DNA from: Bacteroidales bacterium
GTDB lineage: Bacteria > Bacteroidota > Bacteroidia > Bacteroidales > P3
Direction: 5' to 3'
Assembly (NCBI GenBank): GCA_017560705.1
Contig: JAFZEK010000141.1
Coordinates: forward strand, 1-6,761
Length of the DNA: 6,761 nt
The notes below the pieces were generated by a model that worked only from the letters and a program-made list of their open reading frames with translations, was not told the origin of the DNA and searched no databases. Below, one piece after another: positions 1 to 6,176 of the stretch. How positions within the stretch are numbered: position 1 is the stretch's first letter; the number at the start of each line of letters is the position of its first letter. Both the position numbers and the translations under genes were made by a program.

Positions 1-1
1 C

Positions 2-259
2 CGCAATTCTTTCAACGTTACAGCTATGAGCTTCGACCCTGAAATCATATACAACGCTATAAAGAAATACGTTCCTGATTTTGAAATGGTTTACGAACCA
101 GAACCTATTAAGCAAGCTATCGCTGACAGCTGGCCAAACAGCTTAGACGATTCTTGTGCTAGAAAAGAGTGGGGATGGAATCCTAAATACGACCTAGACA
201 AGATGACTGTGGATATGCTTACTACTTTGCGTGAAAAGAAAGAAAAAGGATTGCTATAA
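2..259 (+). CDS. tdh: L-threonine 3-dehydrogenase, short-chain (NAD-dependent epimerase-like) type, C-terminal fragment
   Basis: The gene is cut by the left edge; 85 codons are visible before TAA at 257-259. The frame is open from base 2, so the ATG at 26 is an internal methionine. Seen: NVTAMSF, then a segment reading IADSWP, DDS-ARK-WGW and a DLDKMT-DML tail. This pattern is characteristic of short-chain-type L-threonine 3-dehydrogenases, which belong to the extended SDR/epimerase superfamily and are unrelated to the zinc-dependent E. coli Tdh. Known for the family: cytoplasmic NAD-dependent oxidation of L-threonine to 2-amino-3-ketobutyrate, which Kbl then cleaves to glycine and acetyl-CoA. 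The Rossmann NAD site and the catalytic Tyr/Lys lie outside the window, so activity cannot be judged. A general sugar-nucleotide epimerase is the main alternative, but the IADSWP and WGW blocks favour threonine dehydrogenase. A hairpin terminator follows 23 bases after the stop. Confidence 0.85.
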   Translation, partial: RNSFNVTAMSFDPEIIYNAIKKYVPDFEMVYEPEPIKQAIADSWPNSLDDSCARKEWGWNPKYDLDKMTVDMLTTLREKKEKGLL

Positions 260-282
260 GCGATACTTCTTTTGATATAAAC

Positions 283-326
283 AAAAAGCAGTGGCTATCA
301 TATAGCTACTGCTTTTTTGTTTTTTG
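283..326. terminator. Bidirectional intrinsic terminator between tdh and the PNGase-like gene
   Basis: Bases 283-297 pair with 303-317 in a 15-bp stem with one G-T pair and a 5-base loop (298-302). On the + strand the stem runs into T6-G-T-T6, a good Rho-independent tail for tdh. The 5' arm starts with A5, which becomes a T run on the - strand, so the same hairpin can end transcription of the convergent gene that stops at 387. The rest of the 260-386 gap is AT-rich and I see nothing else in it. Confidence 0.88.
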
Positions 327-386
327 ATTGTATATTTAAAGAGTTTTGTTGTCAGATTGTTATACGGATTGAGCGATTGAGTTTTT

Positions 387-2111
387 TTATTTTGAAGCAG
401 ATTTTGTTTTAGTGCCTATAAGCACTCCCGATACGCTCCATGCACTGAAGCTGCCGCCTTCGGCTTTTCCTTGAGGGATGGCAATAGTAATGTTATGTTT
501 TCCAGCTGATAGGTGCGACAAATCGAAATATGTAGGCTGAGTAGCAGTGCCAGGACACCAGCCCGAGCGAGAATAATCCGACGAAGATACGCCGTTCCAA
601 AAGTTGCCCGATACGGGGTTGAGTTCACGGAATGTGCCGCAATCCGAACGCCAAGGAGTGTGTGTAAACACTGTTTCTCCGTCAATAATAATCTTATTTT
701 CTTTAGGGTTAAACTCGTCGCCACCGCCCCATCCGCCATGGCCGGTGGAGATATATCTTAGCTTTAAATTTTCGATACCTTCGGGTATTACAAAGCTGAC
801 TTTCAAACTGTCGGTGTCGAAGAATCGAGGATAGTTTTGCCCGGCCATTTCCATCACATTGCATGTGTTGAATATTGGTAATATCCATTCTTCGGTATCT
901 TCGTTTTCTATGTCCCATTCATAGCTGCCGGGGTAAGCTTTAATGTCTAATGTCACTTTATGTCCGCCACCATCGTAGTTGCCAATAAAGGCACCTATAA
1001 GTACGCGACCGTTCATGGACGGGAATATGTCTGTAATCTCCTGTTTGTAGTATGCTTCGTTGGCCCATTCTATACCGTCTATTTGTACTCGGTCGTTGAA
1101 GTGTTTTACACCAAAAGGAGTAAAGAAACGTATTAGTTCCATGATGGGCAAGTAGTTTTCGTTGACGGTCATCCCTTTGTATTCTTCGCCTGTTTTGGAT
1201 CTGAATCCTGGCACCGACGATATACCTTTGGTTAGGGCATCGTAAAAGCTCCATTCAAAGTTTGTTGGTATAACAAATATAGAGCCTGTTCGGTCGTAGG
1301 CATCTCCCTCGGAATGGGTGTGTAGTTCGGCAAATATTTGATAATGTTGAGGAAGCTTGTCGATGTTTATATATTTAAGTATAAGCGTTCCTCCTGCAAA
1401 ATGAATAACGGAATCCAATGGCATATCAGCGGTCCATTTGGTATCGACACCCCAATGTATTCTGTCGTTATCAAATATTCTATAAGTTATTATCATTTTA
1501 TTTCTACGAATGTTATCCAGCTCTTTTTGAGTTCTTTTTGAGCCTAGGTTTTGTGGTATTATTTCTATTGCACGTTTTTGTTTGGATATGTTTTTTAGTT
1601 CCACTACAGAGCTTCCGTTTCTTACGTATTTTACCAATATGCCTTTGAGATCGCCGAATTGAGACAAGGGAGTGGCATTAATGCCACAATCGGAAGTAAC
1701 CCAAAGGTCTATACGGTTGGAGTTTATACTTGTAGAGTATTTATTGCATTTAAATCCGTTGATGGTCTCATAGCCTTCGGATGTATAGGTTATGTGTTTG
1801 CTCCCTAAATTAAAGGAGGCATAATAATTTTCATTTTCAGAATAATTTAGTTGGGAAAATCCTATCAAACTGTCGTAGTTTATGTATGTAACGGCTTTAG
1901 CTAAACCGGGAATCGTTTGAGAGAGATTTTTGACACTGTCGGTAATGGAAATTTGATTTTTACAATGCTTCACGATGGAGAAAGATGTATCTTGTTTTTC
2001 TACTCCTTGTCTGTAAGATTGATAAATAAGTTGGTGCGACACCGTGCGCTGAGCAAAACAAAAGCTAGAAGCTAATAATGTTGCTACTAAAAAAATGGTT
2101 AGATGTTTCAT
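387..2111 (-). CDS. Secreted peptide-N-glycosidase F-like protein with extra N-terminal domain
   Basis: This is a 574-residue predicted amidase of the PNGase F family, whose members release intact N-glycans by hydrolysing the asparagine-glycan link and turning Asn into Asp. I start it at the ATG at 2111. It opens directly with a signal peptide (MKH, hydrophobic core, cleavage near FCFA-Q at residue 20), whereas an upstream ATG at 2150 adds 13 polar residues in front and sits at the predicted transcription start. Residues about 21-180 form an additional domain with a pattern like GLPGLI/DUF4412 periplasmic proteins (G-KC-K, then W-T, then P and L-G-L). Residues about 205-400 and 425-565 match the two PNGase F jelly-roll domains. 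By eye, Asp273-Arg274 (AYDR) aligns with catalytic D60-R61, Glu466 (GGGDEF) with E206, and Arg515 and Trp518 with R248 and W251. Cys491 and Cys519 match one family disulfide; the Cys204-Cys208 pair is absent and E118 has no clear equivalent. No SusC/SusD genes are adjacent. Family assignment is firm; activity is inferred. Confidence 0.86.
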   Translation of the reverse strand: MKHLTIFLVATLLASSFCFAQRTVSHQLIYQSYRQGVEKQDTSFSIVKHCKNQISITDSVKNLSQTIPGLAKAVTYINYDSLIGFSQLNYSENENYYASFNLGSKHITYTSEGYETINGFKCNKYSTSINSNRIDLWVTSDCGINATPLSQFGDLKGILVKYVRNGSSVVELKNISKQKRAIEIIPQNLGSKRTQKELDNIRRNKMIITYRIFDNDRIHWGVDTKWTADMPLDSVIHFAGGTLILKYINIDKLPQHYQIFAELHTHSEGDAYDRTGSIFVIPTNFEWSFYDALTKGISSVPGFRSKTGEEYKGMTVNENYLPIMELIRFFTPFGVKHFNDRVQIDGIEWANEAYYKQEITDIFPSMNGRVLIGAFIGNYDGGGHKVTLDIKAYPGSYEWDIENEDTEEWILPIFNTCNVMEMAGQNYPRFFDTDSLKVSFVIPEGIENLKLRYISTGHGGWGGGDEFNPKENKIIIDGETVFTHTPWRSDCGTFRELNPVSGNFWNGVSSSDYSRSGWCPGTATQPTYFDLSHLSAGKHNITIAIPQGKAEGGSFSAWSVSGVLIGTKTKSASK

Positions 2112-2154
2112 ATTAATGTATTTACATTTGTAGTTATTAATCGTTTTCATGCTA

Positions 2155-2185
2155 CAAAGTTACATTAAAACATGGAATAATAAAA
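2155..2185 (-). promoter_or_regulatory. Candidate Bacteroidota-type promoter for the PNGase-like gene
   Basis: On the - strand, 2162-2155 reads TAACTTTG, an exact match to the -7 consensus TAnnTTTG. A weak -33 element, TTTT instead of TTTG, lies at 2185-2182 with a 19-base spacer. Transcription would begin around 2150, giving a leader of about 40 bases before the ATG at 2111. This supports choosing 2111 over the ATG at 2150. It is a motif match only. Confidence 0.5.
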
Positions 2186-2333
2186 GCAGAAGATGTCTTA
2201 GATGGAAAAATATAATAGACAGAGATAGGTATATGCAAACGCATTGTGTTAGCGAACATAAATGGCGAAAATAGGTTTATTGTGTAGTAGAAAATAAAGA
2301 GAAATGTATAGATGGTAAGAAAAAAGTTTTGAA

Positions 2334-2368
2334 TTTCTGTATTTTATCAAGAAAAAAGTGTATTTTTG
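2334..2368 (+). promoter_or_regulatory. Candidate Bacteroidota-type promoter for the thrS-infC-rpmI-rplT-rplS operon
   Basis: TATTTTTG at 2361-2368 is an exact match to the -7 consensus TAnnTTTG. The -33 element is poor: TTTCTG at 2334-2339, ending 21 bases upstream of the -7 box; a perfect TTTG at 2328-2331 is too distant. Transcription would begin near 2373-2376, leaving a thrS leader of about 100 bases. It is the best-placed such element upstream of the five-gene operon. Confidence 0.5.
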
Positions 2369-2459
2369 CAAGCTGAAAGTAGACGCATATAAGGCATGTA
2401 GAACGCGGTTATTGATTTGAACAACTGAGTTTTATGCTTTAAATGTGATATATATATTT

Positions 2460-2465
2460 AGGAGA
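2460..2465 (+). promoter_or_regulatory. Ribosome binding site deciding the thrS start
   Basis: AGGAGA lies 6 bases before ATG 2472. The upstream in-frame GTG at 2445 would place this site inside the coding sequence and add nine residues (MIYIFRRRR) in front of the normal ThrRS start MINITLPDG. The ATG at 2472 is therefore chosen. Strong SD sites are uncommon in Bacteroidota, so this one stands out. Confidence 0.8.
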
Positions 2466-2471
2466 AGAAGA

Positions 2472-4403
2472 ATGATAAATATAACATTACCCGATGGTTC
2501 TGTTCGTCAATACGAACAAGGTATTACATCTTACGAAGTGGCCAAAAGCATAAGTGAAGGATTAGCACGTAATGTTTTAGCTGCTAAAGTTAATGGACAA
2601 GTTGTAGAACTAAATCGCCCAATAGAAAGTGATTCAGACTTGCAACTTTTGACATGGAACGACGAAGAAGGCAAACATGCTTTCTGGCATACTTCTGCCC
2701 ACTTGTTGGCAGCAGCAATAGAAGAGTTGTATCCAGGTGCAAAGTTCGGTATAGGACCTGCTATTGAGAATGGTTTTTACTATGATATAGACTTTGGCGA
2801 ACGAAGCATTTCATCTGATGATTTTGCCAAAATAGAGAAAAAGATGGCAGAGCTAGTGAGTGCTAAAACTCCTATTGTTCGTAAGAGTGTTACCAAAGCT
2901 GAGGCATTGGAATTTTTTACAAGTAAAGGTGATGAGTACAAGTTGGAACTTATTAATGATTTAGCCGACGGTACTATAACATTCTATGAGTCTGGAAAAT
3001 TTACTGACCTTTGCCGTGGACCTCACTTGGTGGATTTTTCTCCAATAAAGGCAATAAAAATTACTAGCTTAGCCGGTGCATACTGGCGTGGTGATGAAAA
3101 ACGTAAACAGCTTACTCGTATTTATGCTGTTAGCTTCCCAAAGAAAAAAGAATTAGATGAGTACATCGTAATGATGGAAGAAGCTAAAAAGCGTGACCAC
3201 CGTAAATTAGGTAAAGAGTTGGGCTTATTTATGTTCAACGACATTATTGGTAAGGGATTGCCATTATGGTTGCCAAAGGGAACTGATTTGCGTTTGCGTT
3301 TACAAAACTTCTTGACCAAAATACAAAAACGTTATGGTTATGAACAAGTGATAACTCCTCATATAGGGGGTAAACAATTATATGTAACTTCTGGTCACTG
3401 GGAACATTATGGAGCTGATAGCTTCCGTCCTATTACCACACCCGAAGAAGGTGAAGAATACTTATTAAAACCAATGAACTGTCCTCACCACTGTATGATA
3501 TTCCGCAACGAACCTCGTTCGTATAAGGATTTACCTATCAGATATGCAGAGTTTGGAACAGTATATCGTTACGAACAAAGTGGTGAGCTTCACGGATTGA
3601 CACGCGTTCGTTCTTTTACTCAAGATGATGCTCATATATTTTGCCGTCCAGACCAAGTGAAGGAAGAATTTATAAGAGTAATGGAGATTATAGAAATAAT
3701 CTTCAAGGCATTGAGTTTTGATAAATTTGAAGCACAAATATCATTAAGAGACCCCGAAAACAAAACAAAATATGTGGGTACAGATGAAAATTGGGCAAAA
3801 GCAGAAGCTGCTATTATTGAAGCATGCAAAGAAAAGAATCTTCCAGCAAGAGTGGAATATGGTGAAGCTGCATTCTATGGCCCTAAGTTGGACTTTATGG
3901 TGAAAGATGCTATCGGTCGTCGTTGGCAATTAGGTACTATTCAAGTGGATTATAATTTACCAGAGCGTTTTGACCTAGAATATATAGGTAGCGACAACCA
4001 AAAACATCGTCCAGTAATGATACACCGTGCACCATTTGGTTCTATGGAACGCTTTGTTGCAGTGCTTATAGAACACACAGGTGGTAAATTCCCATTATGG
4101 CTTACACCGGAGCAATTCATCTTGTTGCCAGTGAGTGAAAAGTATGAAGAACAAGCTCGAGAAATGGAAAGAACATTAGATAACTTGGGATTGAGAGGTA
4201 TTATAGATTTACGTAACGAAAAGATTGGAAAGAAGATTCGTGACGCAGAATTGAAAAAGATACCGTTCATGCTAATATTGGGAGAAAAGGAAGTGACGGA
4301 AGGAACGTTGTCTGTACGTCGTCATGGACAAGGAGATTTGGGTAGCATGACACCTCAAGCGTTTGCCGAAATGATAGAACAAGAAATTCAAACGTTATTG
4401 TAG
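2472..4403 (+). CDS. thrS: Threonyl-tRNA synthetase
   Basis: This 643-residue protein is full length for the family (E. coli 642). It is a cytoplasmic class II synthetase that joins L-threonine to tRNA-Thr using ATP. Domains in order: TGS (about 1-60, [10 protein letters not shown] start), editing domain that removes mischarged serine (about 62-225, with HTSAH giving His73 and His77, and CRGPH giving Cys181 and His185), catalytic core (about 245-535), and anticodon-binding domain (about 545-640). The zinc ligands that recognise threonine are all visible: Cys337 in MNCPHHC, His388 in DDAHIF and His518 in MIHRAPFG. Motif 2 is represented by VYRYE near 364-368, followed by GLTRVRSF; motif 3 by GSMERF (523-528). 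No lesion is seen. It leads the translation operon; infC follows after 58 bases. Confidence 0.98.
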   Translation: MINITLPDGSVRQYEQGITSYEVAKSISEGLARNVLAAKVNGQVVELNRPIESDSDLQLLTWNDEEGKHAFWHTSAHLLAAAIEELYPGAKFGIGPAIENGFYYDIDFGERSISSDDFAKIEKKMAELVSAKTPIVRKSVTKAEALEFFTSKGDEYKLELINDLADGTITFYESGKFTDLCRGPHLVDFSPIKAIKITSLAGAYWRGDEKRKQLTRIYAVSFPKKKELDEYIVMMEEAKKRDHRKLGKELGLFMFNDIIGKGLPLWLPKGTDLRLRLQNFLTKIQKRYGYEQVITPHIGGKQLYVTSGHWEHYGADSFRPITTPEEGEEYLLKPMNCPHHCMIFRNEPRSYKDLPIRYAEFGTVYRYEQSGELHGLTRVRSFTQDDAHIFCRPDQVKEEFIRVMEIIEIIFKALSFDKFEAQISLRDPENKTKYVGTDENWAKAEAAIIEACKEKNLPARVEYGEAAFYGPKLDFMVKDAIGRRWQLGTIQVDYNLPERFDLEYIGSDNQKHRPVMIHRAPFGSMERFVAVLIEHTGGKFPLWLTPEQFILLPVSEKYEEQAREMERTLDNLGLRGIIDLRNEKIGKKIRDAELKKIPFMLILGEKEVTEGTLSVRRHGQGDLGSMTPQAFAEMIEQEIQTLL

Positions 4404-4447
4404 GGTAATTAGATACTCTATGAGATAAAAATATTATAATTAAATAT

Positions 4448-4464
4448 AGGAGACAAGAGTTATA
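4448..4464 (+). promoter_or_regulatory. infC ribosome binding site and probable non-AUG (ATA) start codon
   Basis: AGGAGA at 4448-4453 is followed after 8 bases by ATA at 4462-4464, in frame with IF3. An in-frame TAG at 4447-4449 overlaps the SD and caps the frame, and there is no ATG between it and the conserved IF3 core. AUA belongs to the codon class that IF3 discriminates against, as does the AUU start of E. coli infC. The arrangement therefore suggests translational self-control by IF3. Confidence 0.72.
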
Positions 4465-5028
4465 GCAACACCTGTAAAACCAATCAAGAAAGCACGTCCT
4501 GTAAACAGAGGACCTGTGAAAAAAGAAGCACAACACAAGATCAATGATCTGATAACTTCGCCTGTTGTTCGAGTGGTAGGCGATAATGTTGAATCAGGGA
4601 TATTCAATATTAAGGAAGCTTTGGAAAAAGCATACGAATTGGGTTTGGATCTTGTAGAGATTTCTCCGTCGGCTAATCCTCCTGTTTGCAAGGTTGTTGA
4701 TTACCAAAAGTTCATGTATGAATTAAAGAAAAAGCAAAAAGAACAAAAGAGTAAATCAACAAAGGTAGTAATAAAGGAGATACGTTTAGGACCGCAAACG
4801 GATGATCATGATTTTGACTTTAAGCTAAATCATGCCATAAGATTTTTGAAAGAAGGCTCAAAAGTAAAAGTGGATGTATTCTTCAAAGGGCGTACTATAG
4901 TGTATAAGGAACAAGGTGAGACAATATTGTTGAAGTTTGCTGAGGCGTTGTTGGAGTATGGGAAGCCAGAAAAGATGCCGCAATTGGAAGGTAAACGAAT
5001 GATGATGATAATTGCTCCTAAGAAATAA
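4462..5028 (+). CDS. infC: Translation initiation factor IF-3
   Basis: From the ATA start the protein has 188 residues. IF3 binds the 30S subunit, keeps it apart from the 50S and rejects wrong start codons and initiator tRNA. Seen: a basic N-terminal tail (about 1-24, [13 protein letters not shown] after the initiator), N-domain (about 25-90, with [17 protein letters not shown] and PPVC-VVDYQKF), a lysine-rich linker (about 85-102) and the C-domain with the hallmark [16 protein letters not shown] near 107-122 and VFFKGR. The next in-frame start, GTG 4516, would give 170 residues starting [10 protein letters not shown]. It has an SD-like AGAGGA only 3 bases away, so a shorter form is possible. 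I prefer ATA because of its well-spaced SD and because Bacteroidota homologues, from memory, carry a similar MATPVKP-like tail. It sits between thrS and rpmI in the classical order. Confidence 0.95.
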   Translation: MATPVKPIKKARPVNRGPVKKEAQHKINDLITSPVVRVVGDNVESGIFNIKEALEKAYELGLDLVEISPSANPPVCKVVDYQKFMYELKKKQKEQKSKSTKVVIKEIRLGPQTDDHDFDFKLNHAIRFLKEGSKVKVDVFFKGRTIVYKEQGETILLKFAEALLEYGKPEKMPQLEGKRMMMIIAPKK

Positions 5029-5075
5029 CAAGACTATATATTCTTTTATATATTAACTTTAAAAACAGTAAGATA

Positions 5076-5270
5076 ATGCCAAAAATGAAATCAAAATCCG
5101 CTGCTAAAAAGAGATTTGCTCTTACAGGCACCGGAAAAATTAAAAGAAAACATGCTTACCATAGTCATATTTTGACTAAGAAGGAAACTTGTCAAAAACG
5201 TAACTTGACACACACCGGATTGGTAAGTGGAGATGATGAAAGACGCGTAAAAGAAATGCTATTAGCATAA
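5076..5270 (+). CDS. rpmI: 50S ribosomal protein L35 (bL35)
   Basis: This 64-residue, very basic protein has the usual L35 length. Typical blocks are seen throughout: [14 protein letters not shown] at the start, [19 protein letters not shown] in the middle, and KRNL followed by a short acidic-basic C-terminus. L35 is a late-assembling protein of the large subunit. No Shine-Dalgarno precedes the ATG; the 15 bases before it are A-rich, as expected for Bacteroidota. infC ends 47 bases upstream; the gap holds only an AT-only hairpin candidate (5035-5052). Confidence 0.97.
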   Translation: MPKMKSKSAAKKRFALTGTGKIKRKHAYHSHILTKKETCQKRNLTHTGLVSGDDERRVKEMLLA

Positions 5271-5366
5271 CTATATCGCAAGTTAAAGGAGTTATTAACC
5301 ATTGTTTTAAGCACAAAAGAGCTTGTGTGAAATCAAGCCGCTGAAACGAAAAAAAATTAAAAGATT
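5271..5366 (+). other. rpmI-rplT spacer with candidate alternative RNA helices
   Basis: This spacer of about 95 bases is long for an r-protein operon. Possible helices: 5282-5286 with 5295-5299; 5312-5316 with 5323-5327 (six-base loop, extendable by a G-U pair); 5321-5325 with 5334-5338; and a longer-range 5277-5284 with 5320-5327 that includes two G-U pairs. The last three share the GCTTG segment at 5321-5325, so they exclude one another. L20 is a known autogenous regulator in E. coli and Bacillus, so a regulatory role before rplT is plausible but unproven. An unused AAAGGAG lies at 5285-5291. Confidence 0.35.
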
Positions 5367-5714
5367 ATGCCAAGATCAGTAAACGCTGTTGCTTCAAGAG
5401 CACGCAGAAAAAAAATCTTAAACCGTACCAAAGGGTATTGGGGTAGAGGTAAAAATGTATGGACCGTTGCCAAAAATAAATGGGAAAAAGGTCAACAATA
5501 TGCATACCGTGATAGAAAATGTAAGAAAAGAGAATTTCGTTCTTTGTGGATTAACCGTATCAATGCAGGTTGTCGCTTGAATGGTATTTCTTATTCTGTG
5601 TTTATGGGCGAAGTTCATAAAGCTAATATTGAGTTGAATCGTAAAGTTTTAGCCGACCTAGCTATGAACCATCCTGAAGCTTTCACTGCCGTTGTAAAAA
5701 TGGTAAAAAAGTAA
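5367..5714 (+). CDS. rplT: 50S ribosomal protein L20 (bL20)
   Basis: The protein has 115 residues, the normal family length. The long basic N-terminal extension (about 1-60) is clear, with [16 protein letters not shown], the [10 protein letters not shown] block and Q-AYRDRK. The globular C-domain carries [19 protein letters not shown], and a tail with LADLA and HPEAF. L20 binds 23S rRNA early and is essential for 50S assembly; in several bacteria it also represses its own operon. The ATG follows an A-rich stretch with no SD. rplS starts 37 bases after the stop. Confidence 0.98.
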   Translation: MPRSVNAVASRARRKKILNRTKGYWGRGKNVWTVAKNKWEKGQQYAYRDRKCKKREFRSLWINRINAGCRLNGISYSVFMGEVHKANIELNRKVLADLAMNHPEAFTAVVKMVKK

Positions 5715-5751
5715 ATCAACCGAGTTATAAACATTCAAACATTTTTATGTC

Positions 5752-6105
5752 ATGGGAAAAACAGAATTAATGCAATATGTAGAAAATTTGGTTGAACGTA
5801 AAGAGTTCCCAAATTTCAAAGCTGGTGATACCATTACTGTTCATTATAAGATCCGTGAAGGAAACAAAGAACGTATCCAACAATTCCAAGGCGTTGTATT
5901 GCAACGTTCAGGAAGTGGTTCTACAGAAACTTTTACAGTTCGTAAAATTTCTAGTGGTGTAGGTGTAGAAAGAATATTTCCTATAACTTCACCTTTTATC
6001 GAGCAAATTGACCTTAACAAGCAAGGTGTTGTTCGTAGAGCTCGTATTTTCTACTTAAGAGGATTGACAGGAAAGAAAGCTCGTATCAAAGAAAGAAGAA
6101 GATAG
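5752..6105 (+). CDS. rplS: 50S ribosomal protein L19 (bL19)
   Basis: The protein has 117 residues, normal for L19, which lies at the 30S-50S interface. Seen in order: an N-terminal helix ([17 protein letters not shown]), [25 protein letters not shown], the [26 protein letters not shown] block, and a basic end with [23 protein letters not shown] 5752 is chosen because it gives the full N-terminal helix; the ATG at 5770 would remove six residues of it. No SD is present. In many bacteria rplS sits with rpsP-rimM-trmD; here it is the last gene of the thrS-infC-rpmI-rplT run, just before a terminator. Confidence 0.97.
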   Translation: MGKTELMQYVENLVERKEFPNFKAGDTITVHYKIREGNKERIQQFQGVVLQRSGSGSTETFTVRKISSGVGVERIFPITSPFIEQIDLNKQGVVRRARIFYLRGLTGKKARIKERRR

Positions 6106-6135
6106 TTCGTTTTTTGATAAAAGAGTATATAGTAA

Positions 6136-6174
6136 AAGGGTATCCTCGAGTTTTGTGGATACCCTTATTTTTAT
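6136..6174. terminator. Bidirectional intrinsic terminator between rplS and thiL
   Basis: A perfect 10-bp stem (6136-6145 with 6157-6166) has an 11-base loop and is followed on the + strand by ATTTTTAT. On the - strand the trailing bases are also T-rich (TTTTA, with the last T bases lying in the stem arm). It sits 30 bases after the rplS stop and 2 bases from the end of convergent thiL, so it can close both transcription units. The tail is better in the rplS direction. Confidence 0.87.
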
Positions 6175-6176
6175 AG

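Larger units (their letters stand above)
2112..2471. other. Divergent intergenic region between the PNGase-like gene and thrS
   Basis: This is 360 bases of AT-rich DNA between two divergent genes. It contains one promoter candidate per direction (2155-2185 minus, 2334-2368 plus) and the thrS leader of about 100 bases. I see no tRNA, no credible small gene, no T-box-like structure and no tandem repeat. A weak long-range pairing in the leader (2385-2392 with 2430-2437, one mismatch, loop of 37 bases) is the only structure noticed, and it may be chance. Confidence 0.6.

Noticed and set aside
416..1254. Several open frames of 69-107 codons on both strands inside the PNGase-like gene
   Set aside because: They overlap a clearly coding frame, resemble no known family, have no plausible start context and reflect the higher GC of this part.
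2112..2150. Upstream ATG (2150) as the start of the PNGase-like gene
   Set aside because: It adds 13 polar residues before a standard signal peptide and coincides with the predicted transcription start.
2272..2279. TAGGTTTA as a second thrS promoter
   Set aside because: It mismatches the last consensus base and has no well-spaced TTTG; the site at 2361-2368 is better and nearer.
2445..2471. GTG at 2445 as thrS start, adding MIYIFRRRR
   Set aside because: The AGGAGA site at 2460-2465 would lie inside the gene, and ThrRS proteins begin at the MINITLPDG equivalent encoded from 2472.
3122..4270. Minus-strand open frames inside thrS
   Set aside because: They are antisense to a full-length, well-conserved synthetase, and their sequences look like random translations.
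2..4403. A threonine-related functional cluster (threonine dehydrogenase near ThrRS)
   Set aside because: The two genes are separated by a terminator and an unrelated oppositely oriented gene, so nothing supports more than chance proximity.
5035..5052. AT-only hairpin between infC and rpmI (TATATA arms)
   Set aside because: It has six A-T pairs and no T-run tail in the right place; it is expected by chance in AT-rich spacer and too weak to call a terminator.
5054..5061. TAACTTTA before rpmI as an internal promoter
   Set aside because: It is one base off the -7 consensus and has no -33 element at the proper distance.
5747..5770. Seven-codon frame (MSWEKQN) starting at ATG 5747 and overlapping the rplS start
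   Set aside because: It has no SD. L19 alignment supports ATG 5752, and such short overlaps are common by chance, although its stop does touch the internal ATG at 5770.
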